A DNA stretch of 64,000 bases, from contig JARDYH010000002.1 in NCBI GenBank assembly GCA_029215795.1, positions 277,396,310-277,460,309 of the forward strand, written 5' to 3'. This DNA is from Anniella stebbinsi. Its lineage: Eukaryota; Chordata; Lepidosauria; Squamata; Anniellidae. This document shows positions 32,791 to 45,057 of this stretch, piece after piece (within the stretch, counting starts at the first letter, position 1; the number at the start of each line of letters is the position of its first letter). Position numbers and translations under genes: made by a program. The notes under the pieces are model-generated. The model saw only the letters and a list, made by a program, of their open reading frames with translations. It made no database searches and was not told the DNA's origin.

Positions 32791-34017
32791 TTGTTTTATT
32801 GTTAACCTGATTTTATAATGTTCATCCATTCCCAAATCATCCATCAGCTTCAACCTTGGAAATTCCAATTGGGTAAAAGAGGTGCCTAGATATTTCTTTT
32901 GGGTGCTCAAGATCTCATTTTCATTTGAAACAGGCAATTACTGTGATGAGAAATTATAGCAGTACCGTGACTGTTGAAGAACTTTAAAGTTTGGAGAAGA
33001 GTGATGGAGATGTTAAAGGAATGGAAAAATTATTGCATGAAGTGATCATATAAAGATAGCAATGCTTTCCATGGAGAGAAATGTTTATTTTAAAAAGAAA
33101 TGACAAACACTTAAATAGTTAAGTAGCTGATTGGGAGATAAAGTTTCCCACACAACAAAAGAAGAGGGCTTTTAATGGAACAGAGAAACAGCAAATACAA
33201 ATTGAATATATAAAATAACAGTGTGGGATGGGCACAAACAAAAATTACTCAGTGATAGATGCATTTATATATTTCCATATAAACTTACTACATTTGCAAC
33301 TTTCAAGAGCCACCAAAGTTATAATATAAAGACAACCACACATTAAAAAAACACATCAACAGGATGTTGGGAAACTGCTAGATCAGTGACGTGCTAACTT
33401 AACAAAGCTATGATCCTATGCATTTCCAGCAGCAAAGCAGAAAAGTACACTATTTGCAGTAGTAACAAGAGTCAACCTAGCAACAATGATAGCCACAAGT
33501 AACTAGGAACTCTGCCCCCATTCACCAATCACACCCAGTGACAAGGCATCAATCAACACGTGGTGACAGTAGGAACACTAGGATATGGGATTTAGATGGA
33601 CCCCCTCTCATGTTTAAAGCACATCATGAGGTTGTAGCGCTATCTGGCCTAGCCCTGCCCGTGCCGCAGTGCCCTCAGGCCACACACCCCAACGGCCACA
33701 CATTCAGCAAGTGTGTTAAGCGGCCCTACATGGGGTGCATAGAATATCTCCATGAGAGGGGGAATCTTGACAGTCCCAGAATTCCCTCTCACATGGAGGG
33801 AGTCCATGCGTATATGTCAGCACATACATTGGGCTGTTTCGCATATTCACCAAATGCACAACCAGCAGGGAATATGGCCAGTGGTTGAAGTGGTGAAACA
33901 AGCCCACATGGCATCCTTACGTATGATTTCAATATTTGAGACATCATATATCCTAACTCTTACATATGAGACACAAGTTGATGACCAGGAACAGCTTCTT
34001 CTATTCTCCTATGGTCT
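32791..34017. other. no gene recognised
   Basis: Unique DNA. Frames at 33538-33888 (116 codons) and 33752-34204 (150 codons) overlap and lack recognisable domains; the second runs into a MITE. Confidence 0.4.
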
Positions 34018-34252
34018 GGTAGAGGGATGGGCAGCTTCAGAAGGTCTGGGGGCAATTTTCACCCTCTGGACCTCCCCATGGACTGCAACAGCTGAAATCC
34101 CCACTGATTTGCTACTGGATTTTGTTGGCAAATCGCTACGGAATGTTACAGTGGCCAAATTTAGCTCTATGTTTTGCTGGCAGGGCGGCAATGGCACAGA
34201 GTGAGAGGGACCACACTTGGCCTGCAGGCTGATGTTGCCCACTGCTGGAATC
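34018..34252. mobile_element. hAT-like MITE (GATGGGCAGC termini)
   Basis: GGTAGAGGGATGGGCAGCTT at the left and AGGCTGATGTTGCCCACTGC at the right are imperfect inverted ends of a family related to the CTCCAGATGT palindromes. Confidence 0.5.
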
Positions 34253-34517
34253 TAGTGATTAAGAGAATTGTATTTAGAATCCATACACAACAGTCCTCCC
34301 AAGAGAACAGTTCTGTCAAATGAGCCCTCTCCACTGCCAATTACTCCCCTGCTCCCTTAGGTGTTTTGGCTTTTTCGAGTGTTTTTGTTGAATGCTCCGA
34401 AAATATCAGGATCTTTTCCAGCATTTGACACAGACTCTCCCAAAATCCAAATAGTTTTTGAGGCAAGCCAAAGGTGGGTGAGTGGTTTTCACAGAGCTTT
34501 GTAATAAACAACATTAG

Positions 34518-34740
34518 GTATGTGAAATTCCCTCTTCATCACAACAGTTAAAGTTACAGGCACTATACTAGAGTGACCAGATACAAAAGAAGGCAGGCCA
34601 CCTGCACCTTTAACTGTTGTGATGAAGAGGGAATATCACCAGGAACTAATTGCATACAAATGACTCTGGCTGAAATTCCCTTTTCTCTACAACAGTTAAA
34701 GTTACATTAGCCCTGTCCTCCTTTTCATATGGTCAGCCTA
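34518..34740. mobile_element. hAT-like foldback MITE, family A, left-truncated
   Basis: It starts within the left arm (TGAAATTCCCTCTTCATC), keeps the inner TAGAGTGACCA terminus near 34569 and ends TATGGTCAGCCTA at 34740. It is truncated at nearly the same point as the copy at the window start. Confidence 0.75.
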
Positions 34741-36000
34741 CTACTGCCTGTTGGAAGAGAAAGGAAAATGGATCATGAATTTTAGTTCATTGGACAAGCA
34801 AAGTGAAGGCTTTTAAAAAATCTATTGACCCATCTCTGATTCTGTTTCATTAATGTTTGTTTGATAGTTTGCTTGTAACATGATGCTTCTGATGAACACT
34901 GAGAAAACAGAATAAAATTTGGGGTGTATAATCAAGACTCAAGTTTTCATTCAAGTTCAAATTACAGTATAATTCCCACATTTTCAAAGGAGGGGCAGAG
35001 GTACAAATATGAAATACATGTGTTAACCGCCTTGTGTAATGGCCCATGGGTGTGGCAAAAGTGGGGGTGAGCTTTCCTGCTTAACTTGCAGTCCATGCCA
35101 AGGCCTTGCTTGACAGTTAATACACTTCAGACACAATTTGTGTTCAAACTCAAGCTCCAACCCCAGATCTGATTCCAAAAGTGCCAAAAGCAAATGATGC
35201 CTCTTGTGCTATTTGGAATGGGAGCACAAACTCTTACAGCCAAATGCCCTTCAGGGATGCAGGCATCTTGCAGACCTTGGCTTTGGAAAACCTGCGGAGG
35301 GTCCGACCCATGAGCTTACTGAGCCATACCACACGAGCCTTTGCCAAACACTTGGGAGGCTGCATCCGAGCCCTCGGCAAAGTACGCTTTCCAGGGCCTC
35401 TGGAAAGTGTGCAATTCCCCCAGCCACACCATTAGCCACGCATTAGAGTGGAGGGAGAAAAAATGCAGGGGAAAAGGGACAAAGGGCTAGGGTCAGGGTT
35501 GGGTGCCGGCCTGTTCTAGCACTGGGAGGGTCCGCCTGAGCCCATGAGGGCCAGACATGAGCATCCACTGCCCTTGCGGGCCCAGAGGGATTTTCAATCC
35601 ATAACAGCTTGTTTCTAGGAAAGTAAGATCCTATCATTGCCTCTCTCACAATCCAATATCACATTCAGGGGCCAAAGCTACGGAATCTGTCAGTTTTGGT
35701 TTTTCTCCATTTCTCCTTTTTCTAATCTTAAGTTTGGTTCACCACGAACTTTGAGGAAAAAAGATCTCAAGAAAACTGGTATATATTTTTGTGCACATGT
35801 CTCTTACTACATGCGTTTTTAATACCACTTTCCCCAACAACACAAATATTTGCATGGATTTTTTGATTAGGGAAACCATTGCAAAAATAGGAGAGGTATG
35901 AATTTCAAAAGATAACTGAACTGCCCCACATATTGGTTTGGAAGTGCAAATTACATATGTTCAAATTAAAATGCAAACCAGATTAATTTCACTCCTATCC
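34741..36000. other. no gene recognised
   Basis: Unique DNA. Short overlapping frames at 35181-35446 have no recognisable domain. Confidence 0.4.
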
Positions 36001-36195
36001 CTAGCTGTAGCTCAGTGACAGAGCACATGCTTTGCATGCAGAAGGTCCCAGGTTCAATCCCCAGCTTCTCCAGGTAGGGCTAAGAAAAAAATCCTGCCTG
36101 AAACCCTGGAGAGCCACTGCCAGTCAGTGTTGACAATACTGGACTGGATGGACCAATGGTCTGCCTTGGTATAAGGCAGCTTCTTATGTCCCTAA
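36001..36195 (+). mobile_element. tRNA-derived SINE, near full length
   Basis: The A box region GCTGTAGCTCAGTGACAGAG and B box GGTTCAATCCC (36053-36063) form a polymerase III type 2 promoter. The tRNA-unrelated body runs through CTGGAGAGCCACTGCCAGTC and GATGGACCAATGGTCTG to AAGGCAGCTTCTTATGT. It is not a functional tRNA gene: the 3' half does not fold as a tRNA. Confidence 0.82.
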
Positions 36196-36641
36196 ACTGT
36201 GAAGAACCAGCCCAAAATACTAGGTTTTCCTCCGACACCACCAGGTTCTAACTTAATCAATATGACTTTCACACTACCTCGTGTGAATTATAGCATGGAA
36301 TGGGGGATGGGAAAAGTCTGTACATATTGTGCATCATGACACATCCCCCACCGTGCTTTTGTTCATGAGCAGTTTGTTTTGTTTCCAAATGGGCTCAGAC
36401 CAAAGCCCAAACCTCTCTATTTATTTAACAGGCAGCGGCATCTGGGTTTTTAAAGGTCAGTCTCACCCCGTTTGCATGGTCTTCCTGCCCCTGGGTATGC
36501 ACAACATCCCCAGATGTCATTAAGAAAGGGCTGCACCATTCTTCTCTACTGACAGTACGAATTGCATAACAGCCAGGCCGTTAAATTGAAACACATCAAC
36601 AACTTGGGAAGGAACAGCAATTACCATGAGTCCAAATCAGG

Positions 36642-36967
36642 CCAGAGTGGGGGGCCTCTTTCAGCCCAAGGGCCAAATCCTAAATTGGATGGGGCCGAAG
36701 GCAATGAGGTAAGGCCAATAACAAGAGGGGTGGATCCAACCATGCAAATGATACCAGACTATTATAGCATAAAGCTCTTAGTGACGTCACTAAGCCTTAG
36801 GGGGAGGCATTTCAACCTTTGAGAATGGGAAAAAAACTGAACAACGCACAGGAAAGCATCAAACAATTGGTGTTTGGGGGAAGGAGGTGTGACCAACTGA
36901 AGAACACTAGAGGGCACCCAAGGAGGGTCAGGATTATCCCCCATGGGCCCGAGGTCTCCCACTCTTG
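36642..36967. mobile_element. hAT (Charlie-like) MITE
   Basis: The left end CCAGAGTGGGGGGCC and right end GGTCTCCCACTCTTG are inverted. Flanking 8-mers AAATCAGG and AAGTCAGA match at 6 of 8. It contains the palindrome CTTAGTGACGTCACTAAG at 36778-36795. Confidence 0.65.
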
Positions 36968-36997
36968 AAGTCAGAGGTTAACAGAGTAATCATATTC

Positions 36998-37385
36998 TTG
37001 ATAGGGATCTGTGAATCAGCAAAATCCGAGCTCACAGAAATTCTCTGAAGCCCATCTTGGAGCTTGTTCTGACTCAAGTCCATATCAGATTGCAAGTTTT
37101 GTTGTTGTTTTTCCGTGCGTATTTTCATACATATTTTCCCAACTGTACAAATCAGTTGTGCGCATCTTTGAAATGTATGCATTCTTCTCCCATTGATTAA
37201 CGTGTATTTGTGCAATTTCCCCCCCAATATGCATTTTTTGTGAGCATTTTTCAAAAGCATGCACTTTTTCATGCGCATTCTTCAAATATATGCATGCTGC
37301 CAAACACTTTTTCTTTTTGGTCCACGAATTACACTGTATGCTCAGAAATGTAGGTGCTTTGACTAGAGACTGTGCCTGAGTCTAT
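36998..37385. mobile_element. diverged relative of the 14230 hAT-like MITE
   Basis: It starts TAGGGATCTGTGAATC. The interior has the same run of ATGCGCAT / ATGCATTTTT-type short motifs as 14340-14450. No clear right end. Confidence 0.4.
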
Positions 37386-37445
37386 GTTTGATTCGGAAGC
37401 TGCAAACTGGATAAATCCTGATAAAAATGAACTGAAACAAATTTC

Positions 37446-37620
37446 TTTATTTATTTGTTAGTTAATTTAGTTTATTTACTTCCAATATTTATATTCCACT
37501 AACAATTCAAAAATTTCAGAGCAGATAACAAATAAAATAAAACAATAGAAAACAGAATAAAAACACAGTAAAAATACATTTTTAAAAGAAACAAAGTGCA
37601 AATAAAACTGTGGCTGGTGT
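37446..37620 (-). mobile_element. LINE 3'-tail fragment
   Basis: TTATTTATTTGTTAGTTAAT then ATATTTATATTCCACTAAC and an A-rich region. This is the reverse of a CR1/L2-type 3' UTR. Diverged. Confidence 0.45.
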
Positions 37621-37996
37621 TTGAGGGAAAGTTTCATTGATGGGAATTTCTCACACATCTCGAAGTTCTGAGCATGCAGGAACCACTACCAGCAGCAGCC
37701 GGCTTATGAACGCTGGCCGTGCAGGCACATCAACGCAAAAAGCTTTCTCATGAACTGAGAGCAGGTTGCAGATATTTATGGATGGGGCGCTCACGCCACA
37801 ATAAAGTGAGGATTGTGAGCATGCCAAACTCATGCTGTAAGCACATCATTGGCAATCCTTGTTGACTTCACTGATCCTTTAACGCGCTACATGGCAAAAA
37901 AACTGGGTTCAGCTCTGAGTGCCTACTAGATGGAATGCTCAGCAAATTCAGATTCCCTGAATAGTATACCTATATGATACGTATATTTGCTAAAAT

Positions 37997-38452
37997 TAGG
38001 GTGACCAGATCGCTCCAGGTTTCCCGGTCCTAACCGGGAAACCTGGGGCGATCCAGGCCAACTGGGGGGCAGCAGGGGCAAACCGGGGCTGCGGGGGTCA
38101 TGCGGCGGCAGCGAGCGGCGGCGAGCGGTGGTAGACCCGGTAGGTCCGGGATGGGTTTTGGGGGGGATGGGTGGCTTGGTGGTGGGGTTTCGGGTGGGGG
38201 GACCCCCCCGCCACCACCTGCCGGGGCGTCTGCTTCCCTCCGGTGCTCGAATCTACTGAGAAACAGGCTTCGCAGCCTGTCCCTCAGTAGCGCGCCGGTT
38301 GATGATGTCATCACCTGGCGGTCTACTGAGGGACAGGCCGCGAAGCCTGTTTCTCAGTAGATTCGAGCACCGGAGGGAAGCGGCCGCCCCTGCAGGTAAG
38401 GAGCGGGAGGCGGCCCCCACTTACCTGCTGGGGCGGCCGCTTCCCTCCCATT
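37997..38452. mobile_element. hAT element, family K, right-truncated
   Basis: The left terminus TAGGGTGACCAGATCGC is intact. The interior is GC-rich and carries the same CTACTGAGAAACAGGCTTCG palindrome as 9961-10567. No TGGTCACCCTA end is found; similarity stops near 38450. Confidence 0.75.
38232..38382. repeat. near-perfect 151-bp palindrome inside hAT K
   Basis: The left arm starts GCTTCCCTCCGGTGCTCGAA and the right arm ends TTCGAGCACCGGAGGGAAGC. The arms stay complementary through CTACTGAGAAACAGGCTTCG to a centre near TGATGATGTCATCA (38301-38314). A hairpin with arms of about 70 bp could form. Confidence 0.88.
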
Positions 38453-38616
38453 AGTCCTAGGTATATTCCTGAAAACCACATGAAACAATCCTCTATGAAG
38501 AGAAAGGGAAACTGTATGGGTAATGCACTATTTTGCTATTATTAGTTAGCCTATTCAGTATAGAATGTTTAGGTCTCATTCAAACTGACTAAATCAAAAG
38601 TCTTTCATTCATTTTA

Positions 38617-38936
38617 TAGGCTGACCAGATAAAATCCAGGTCAGGGCTCATGTAACTTTAACAGTTGTAGAGAAAAGGGAATTTCAGCCAGTATCATTTG
38701 TATGCAATTAGTTCCTGGTGATATTCCCTCTTCATCACAACAGTTAAAGTTGCAGGCACTATACTAGAGTGACCATATACAAAAGAAGGCAGGGCCCCTT
38801 CAACTTTAACTGTTGTGATGAAGAGGGAATTTCGCCAGGAACTAATTGCGTACAAATGACACTGGCTGAAATTCCCTTTTCTCTACAACTGTTAAAGTTA
38901 CATGAGCCCTGACCTGGATTTTATCTGGTCACCCTA
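38617..38936. mobile_element. hAT-like foldback MITE, family A, full length
   Basis: The termini TAGGCTGACCAGATAAAA and TTTTATCTGGTCACCCTA are perfect inverted repeats. The inner TAGAGTGACCA is at 38765-38775. At 320 bp it is almost the same length as 9163-9480. The flanking 8-mers do not match convincingly. Confidence 0.8.
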
Positions 38937-39009
38937 TTTTGGTAGTTCATTTGGGGACATAACTAGATATTGTTAGGGAAGCTGGCGGTTTTCAACACTT
39001 TCATGACAC

Positions 39010-39075
39010 TCAAAATCAGCTGCCTGAGGCAGCCGCCTCACTCTGTCGAATGGTAGGGCCAGTCCTTGGAAGAGG
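39010..39075. mobile_element. hAT-like fragment (GCCGGCCCTAC family)
   Basis: CAAAATCAGCTGCCTGAGGC and CGAATGGTAGGGCCAGTCC match the right part of this family, as at 31842 and 61040. Confidence 0.5.
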
Positions 39076-41289
39076 TTAAGTGTTCCTCCATTGTGCCAAT
39101 CAGTGCATGTACGTCTGCCTCCATACACACACCTGCATTCCCGTTTTCACGGTGAATGTGGGTTTGCGAACATGCATTTGCCAAGGAACATCCAGTTCTT
39201 AGTAGCAAACATTAATTATGCCCAGATGATTTTATTGGAGCACTCGCATTGGAAACTCTGTCTTGTCTTTGGAGGGCCATAGACTTTCATTGCTTTGTTC
39301 TTGGGGCCGTCGGTTGTAACATTGCGGGAGCGATTCACATGGGACCTGATGCAAACTGATAGCATCTTGAATGAAAACTGTAAGTTTTTGCGCTTATACT
39401 TCTAAAAAGATAGCAAAAATCAGCTTAGCAACATATAAGACACTGCGGTATACGACGATGATTGTATCTTTCTCCCCTTTCACCTGTTGATAAAATATTG
39501 ATAAAATAGCAAAGCGTATCTTGGGTTTTATTGTATAGAGATATTTAGCCCATATTTGTAGAGCAGCCCTGTGGCCCCTTAGACAATGTCTGGGGTGCCA
39601 TAGGATGAAGTGGATGCCTTCTTCTGCAACCGTAGACTGAACTACGAGAATGGGGATGGGGACCCTTTTGTGGATCTCTCCTCCCAGTGTCCTGGCCATC
39701 GCAGAAGGCTTTTCTTATGAGCTTCTCTCCTTGGAAGAGAAGGGTGAGAGGGTGAGAGGATGAAAGGGTGTGCGCAGGTTGGAGGGGACAGGAGAGGAGA
39801 GGCATAATCGCACAGTGTCCTATGACCTTCCCAGTGCTCTTCCACCCACCAAAAGGTAAGAGCTAGACAGGGTCAGGGGCTCGTATAGCTGGTGTGTGTG
39901 CGTGTGTGTTTTAACGAGGGGAATGGACGCCAAGTAACTCCTGTCTTCCTCTTGCCCTGCCTGGCTCTTGCCAGCATGGTGTAGGATAGGCAGAGATCTC
40001 CAAACTCAAAGCCTTCTGTCTAGCAGGAGCACAACCCATAGGATTGCACCCTTAAATGCATCATAATTTTATGTTTTTCTACCAACTGTATGGAATACAT
40101 GGGTTGTATATTATATATTATATTATATTATTATTATATTATATTAATCTACAAGTTATTGTTTGCTGGCAGGAGCTTCTGGGAGCTGAAGTTCATAACA
40201 TCTGGAGACCTACCTTTCTGTCCCTCCGTGGTTTAGGAGATCACTCAAACTGGACCTTTGTTTGCTAAGCGTTTTGTGTTAATCTCAGTAGGGTATCAGT
40301 GGTGGAACAATCTGTTTTAACAGCAATTGCAACCTCTTTCATTACATCTTAATATTTTATTGCTAGCTTTCCCTTCTTTCTGTCTGACATGTGTTTGTCA
40401 CGTGGAGTACAATTTTGACACGGGATCCATTCAAAGAAGAGACCCCATGAGAACTTTGAAGTTATTAAAACATGTGTGGGGTGGATGTGAGGACCATAGC
40501 TGATGAAGCAGAGGAAATGCTCTGAGCTTCAGTAGCTAGGAACCCAAATATGCAATACATAAGTGATCATACTTTTAAATAGCCCAAAGCAGTGTTAGAG
40601 AGTCATGTCATATAAGCCCAGAACACCACAGGAAAAACACATAAGCCAGATGATGAGATACTGCTTGCATTGAAGGTCAGCTGAGAATACCCTAGAGCCC
40701 TCAATTCAGGCCACTGCTACCCTTTGCTGACATATGCAAAAATGCTGTGTTGTCTTAAGTCCTCAAGGGCAAAGCGACTTGTTTTAGGCTGGGATTGCAG
40801 CCGGCTGCTTTGGGATGCCACACTCTCCTTGGCCACTCTTCGTATGAGTGTTTGTGTTTCCGCTTTCCATGTGGGCCTTTGTAGGATGGAGGTAAAGGCC
40901 ATGGCTGATGAAGCAGAGGAGAGGTGTTCTGAGATTTGGCACCATGCCTGGTCTCCTCTTTCTCTGATGGGCCCAACTTAATGTTCTTTTAATGTTTTAA
41001 AATGGTTTTATTGTTGTGTTTGATGATGTTACTGTTGTTGTTTTGCTTTGTTGAACACTGCTTGGGTTTTCGTGTGTGTGTGGAAAGACCATATCCAAAT
41101 AACTACTAGTAGTAGTGCTAATAAAGTGATGTGCATTCCATCCTCCTCTACAGTATATCTGGAGAGTTAGATCTCCTCTATTCATTACTACAGGTTTGCC
41201 ACCATTGTTATTCCTACAGGTAAAACCACGAACCAAAAGCTGATGGATAAAAACAGCTTGAACTCTGCTAGTAGTCACCAGGTACTCCC
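39076..41289. other. no gene recognised
   Basis: Unique DNA with an AT-rich TATTATATTA tract at 40108-40147. A stretch around GCTGATGAAGCAGAGGA occurs twice (40499 and 40902), suggesting an old duplicated repeat. The opposed frames at 40717-40981 have no recognisable domain. Confidence 0.4.
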
Positions 41290-41382
41290 ATAAGCCCTAG
41301 CCAGCCTAGCCAATGGTGAGGCATAATGGGCATTGGAGTCTAGCAACATCTGAAGGGTCACAAGTTGCCTATACCTGACCTA
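41290..41382. mobile_element. short palindromic hAT-like MITE fragment
   Basis: AAGCCCTAGCCAGCCTAGCC, TGGGCATTGGAGTCTAGCAA and GGGTCACAAGTTGCCTATAC match the right arm of the CTCCAGATGT family. Confidence 0.5.
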
Positions 41383-41899
41383 CACAATAAATCATATGAA
41401 TGTCACAATGTACAGTAAAAGAGGAGTCAAACTTCTGAAGACATTAAAAAAACCCTACAAAAGACTACATTGCCTTTTCTGCTAGGCAATTCAGTTTGAG
41501 ACAAATCATCAAAACACTCCAGGCATCACTCCATTTTAGCAACAGCTGGCAAAGTGTATGAGCTGTTTGATTTCCCAATTATCTCGACATCTATTACTCC
41601 AGCTAAATTATGTTCTGAGTATTTAAAATGCCATTTGATATAAGAGGACATGATGAGTATGTTCTTAAAATGAGATTTTCTGTAGATTAAACTGAGAGGG
41701 ATTTTTTATGGGGATGGGGGAGGGGGAGTCTACTCATGATCTGGGGGGGAAATGCAAGAATGGGTCTCTTATTTACAACAGGCTATAATGACAGAATGCA
41801 TAGCTTAGTAAGGACTCCTTAGTCGACGCAACTGTATTGTCCCTTCGTTTGCATCTCTTGAATACAGCAGCATTGTCTTAGAGCTAAACTACATGGTAC

Positions 41900-42776
41900 T
41901 AGGGCTGTGTGCTCCACTCCGAAAATTCGAGGCTTTGACAGAGCTTCGATGAAGCTTTGAGTTTTCGGAGCAGAGAGGGAATGGTTCAAAAACCGTTGAA
42001 TACCCGTGGAGCGGAGAGGAGCCCCATCAGAGCTTTGATCCATTTTCGGTTAACCGCTTCATTATAATCTATGGAAATTAACATAAATTTTTACATCTCT
42101 GTCATTTTTAAAGATAAAGAGATGAAACTTGGCACCAAGTAGGGCTTTAGCCATGCCAAGTTTGGCATCTCTTTATCTTTAAAAATGATGGTGATGTAAA
42201 CATTTTTGTTAATTTCCATAGACTACAATGGAGCAGTTATCCAAACTTTTTTAAAAATCCTAGAAATCAAGGCATGAATGGATCTGCTTCCAACTTGTCA
42301 TGGCTAAATCCTTACTTAAGAGCTATCACGGTGCCAAGTTTCATCCCTTTAGCTTTAAAAATTACAGAGATTTGTAATTTTTACTATGGGGCGGTATAAA
42401 AATGCAATAAATAAATAAATAAATTTTTGTTAATTTCCATAGACTACAATGAAGCCATTATTCAAAAAAAAAATTAAATCCTAAAAATCAAGGGATGAAC
42501 GGATCTATTTCAAACTTGATATGATTAAAGTCCTACTTAAGATCTGTCATGGTGCCAAGTTTCATCTGTTTATCTTTAACAATTACAGAGATTTAAGCAT
42601 TTTTGTTAATTCCCATTGACTATAATGGAGTGGTTATCTGAAAATGGAGTAGAGATTCGACAGGTAATCCAACGAAGTGGAGCGGCAGAGCCACTCTGAA
42701 AAGCAGAGTAGAGCAGCCCCTCAATGGAGTTCTGCTTCAAATTTCAAAGCAGAGCAAGTCGCTCTGCACAGCCCTA
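41900..42776. mobile_element. hAT element with internal repeat ladder
   Basis: The perfect 10-bp termini TAGGGCTGTG and CACAGCCCTA are flanked by 8-mers CATGGTAC (41892-41899) and CATGCTAC (42777-42784), a 7 of 8 match. The interior repeats a unit containing GGTGCCAAGTTTCATC, ACAGAGATTT and TTTTTGTTAATTTCCATAGA about three times, with one inverted piece (GAAACTTGGCACCAAG). A 40-bp LINE tail (GGGGCGGTATAAAAATG plus (AAAT)n) is embedded at 42387-42424. The 877-bp element has no transposase. Confidence 0.82.
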
Positions 42777-43894
42777 CATGCTACATTAAATGCATAGCAT
42801 GCAGCTCATCCTAATTTTTTATTATTCTTCTTTTAGTGCAAGCATGTGGAGCCCAAATCCAGATCCTGACTACCACATGTGAGTGGGAAGGGGGCAAACT
42901 TTCCCACACAGCTTCTTGCCCTCCTAGCCCTGTCACTGCATGCTTGGGCTAAGGAACAAAAATCCAAAACCCAGCAGTTGTGCCAACAAAGTTCCCCCCT
43001 TTTTTTGCTTCTCTTTTTCCTCTTTCTTCATTATGTATGTGTGTGTGAGAGAGGGGGGCGTGCAGGAATTAGAATCATCAAATTAGGAGGAAAGCAGCTG
43101 GATTAAAATGAAGATGTCCTATTTGCTAAATGTAGTAGCCTATGTAGTAATGTCGAGCTGGCTGCTTAAATGTATAAGTTCTGCATACTCAGCCTGTCAG
43201 GTTTTCTGAAAAGCAACTTTCTTCCTAGTGGCAAAATAACTGGAGGTAAACAGCCCAGCACTCAGCAATCAAAACAGGGATTGAAACTGCCTGTGAAAAT
43301 CACCTACAAGTTGAGCATGGTTAGCTGCGCTGCAGCATTGGATCAGCACCATAAACGGACATCTTGGTGCTTGTTCTGCACTTAAATTGCCCTCATTGCA
43401 ATCATGCTGGACTCATTAGGATGTGAGTGGACTCACCAAGCATCATTTTATTTTCTAGCCTATTCTCACAGGAGCAAGACCATACTTTTCACCCCTGGAT
43501 ATCTTGTGCTTTATGATGCAATTTCTTCATTTTAATTACTGTTTGTGACCATTTCATACTGTTCTTTCGTTGGCTGACTATGGTCCCATCAATTCCCCAC
43601 ACTTACTCATACATTTGGTTTTTTTATTTGGACAGGGTGGCCCAGTGACATTTATTACTAGCCTTGGAACAAGATCCCATGCCATTACAGTAAGTTCTTG
43701 AAAACTGGCCAGCCACATTGGTCCTTAGTACCAAACTCTTGTTTTCCTTCCAGGCCTGGATGACAGTCAGATGAGAAGGACCTGTTGTATTTCTTCCCAC
43801 TGGGCCATTTTTAAAGGCACTAGAGCATTTTCTGAATAAAGCTGGCAAGGGCAACCATAGTTGAGATCCACCAATCATGGAGTAATCACTAGGT
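42777..43894. other. no gene recognised
   Basis: Unique DNA. A 152-codon minus-strand frame (43624-44082) overlaps the next repeat and has no recognisable domain. Confidence 0.4.
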
Positions 43895-44165
43895 TGCCAT
43901 ACAACCGGCCCTACCATTAGGCTAAGTGAAGCAGTTGCCTCAGGAAGCAGGTGCCAGGGCAATGAAAAGCCGTGAGGTGTTGGAGGACAGAGCTGCAGTC
44001 TGCCACCAGCCTGCCCTGCATCTCCTAAGGTGGTCTCTCCCCTGCAGGTGCACAGTCTTGTCACTTTTGTAGTAAGAATCAACTGTCAGTGTGAGCCGCT
44101 TCTGTGCTTGAAAAAGGGGCACCATCTTGTCCTTTGCCTCAGGCAGCCAAGTGACCTAGGCCAGG
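43895..44165. mobile_element. hAT-like MITE (GCCGGCCCTAC family)
   Basis: The left part CAACCGGCCCTACCATTAGG and right part CTCAGGCAGCCAAGTGACC, CTAGGCCAGGCAAT are inverted ends of this family. The middle has AAGCAGTTGCCTCAGGAAGC. Confidence 0.55.
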
Positions 44166-44454
44166 CAATACTAATTCTCACAACAATCATTTAAAGCTAG
44201 AACTAACGCTGACAATCTTTATACTGGTTCTTGTTCTGTGCCTTGAACAGCAGTAACTCACAAAACTCTTTCCTCTGCATATCTCTTGGAAAATATCACT
44301 TGCTGAATTTGCTCATGTTAAGCTGGTCTTAAAGGACAGTAAAAGAAGAGCCAAAAAAATGTTTGCAACCTTATTGCCATTATACAGAGCAGAGAGCCAA
44401 GGGTTGATCTACACATTCAGCAAAATTTTCTTGTAGAATCTTCTTGTAGAATCT

Positions 44455-44712
44455 TCTACAAGAACACAAGAGTCCTTCACAGAGTGGAAAACCAGCTGTT
44501 GACCAGGGATCCACAAGCAGGACACAAGTGCAATACCCTCCTACCCATGTTCCCCAGCAACTGGTGTACATAAGAATATTGACTCTAATACCGGGGGCAG
44601 CATGTAGTCATCAGGACTAGTAGCCATTGATGGCCTTCTCCTCCAGGAATTTATCCAATCCCATTTTAAAGCCATCCAAATTGGTGGCCATCACTACATC
44701 CATGATATCGCT
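44455..44712 (+). repeat. interspersed repeat, 'GAACATAAGAAG' family
   Basis: ACAAGCAGGACACAAGTGC, CCCATGTTCCCCAGCAACTG, GACTAGTAGCCATTGATGG and CCATCCAAATTGGTGGCCA mark a longer copy of the family at 1494-1660. It ends at a truncated E element. Confidence 0.6.
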
Positions 44713-44717
44713 GCAGA

Positions 44718-45050
44718 CTCTAAGGGAGGGATGGAGGGCGATCCCGGAATTTAAAAAAATTACCCCCGAAATGGACCACCCACCCACCCTGCCATCCTGG
44801 GGATGATGAAATTGCTGTCCCCCCTCCCTTGATGGGCACGAAGCTGCACGGTGAGGCTCCATGCCCATTTCTGCTGACGTGCCTATTCACGAGTAAGCGC
44901 AGCAGCAGCCGGGACAGGCAGCCACATCTGTTATCCCGGGGGATACCTGTGCCCATCCCCCCCCACCCCCGGGAGTCCCTGTGCATTATTTGGACTCACA
45001 TGGACCAGCCGGGTGCCATCCCAGGCAAACAGCCTTGTGTAGAAATGGCC
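44718..45050 (-). mobile_element. Harbinger-like MITE, family E, truncated
   Basis: The right end TTGTGTAGAAATGGCC is followed by TAA. The left side starts inside the element (GGGAGGGATGGAGGGCGATC), where full copies show the complement. It is therefore a reverse copy missing one terminus. Confidence 0.7.
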
Positions 45051-45057
45051 TAAGTCA

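Noticed and set aside
33538..34204. 116- and 150-codon overlapping frames
   Set aside because: No family recognised, and the second continues into a MITE at 34018.
36001..36075. possible tRNA gene (A and B boxes present)
   Set aside because: The sequence continues into a SINE body and the 3' half does not form a tRNA acceptor; other SINE copies share it.
41900..42776. regularly recurring units, considered as a CRISPR-like array
   Set aside because: The units are long, diverged and unevenly spaced, inside clear hAT termini with a target duplication.
43624..44082. 152-codon minus-strand open frame
   Set aside because: It runs half into a hAT-like repeat (43895-44165) and has no recognisable domain.
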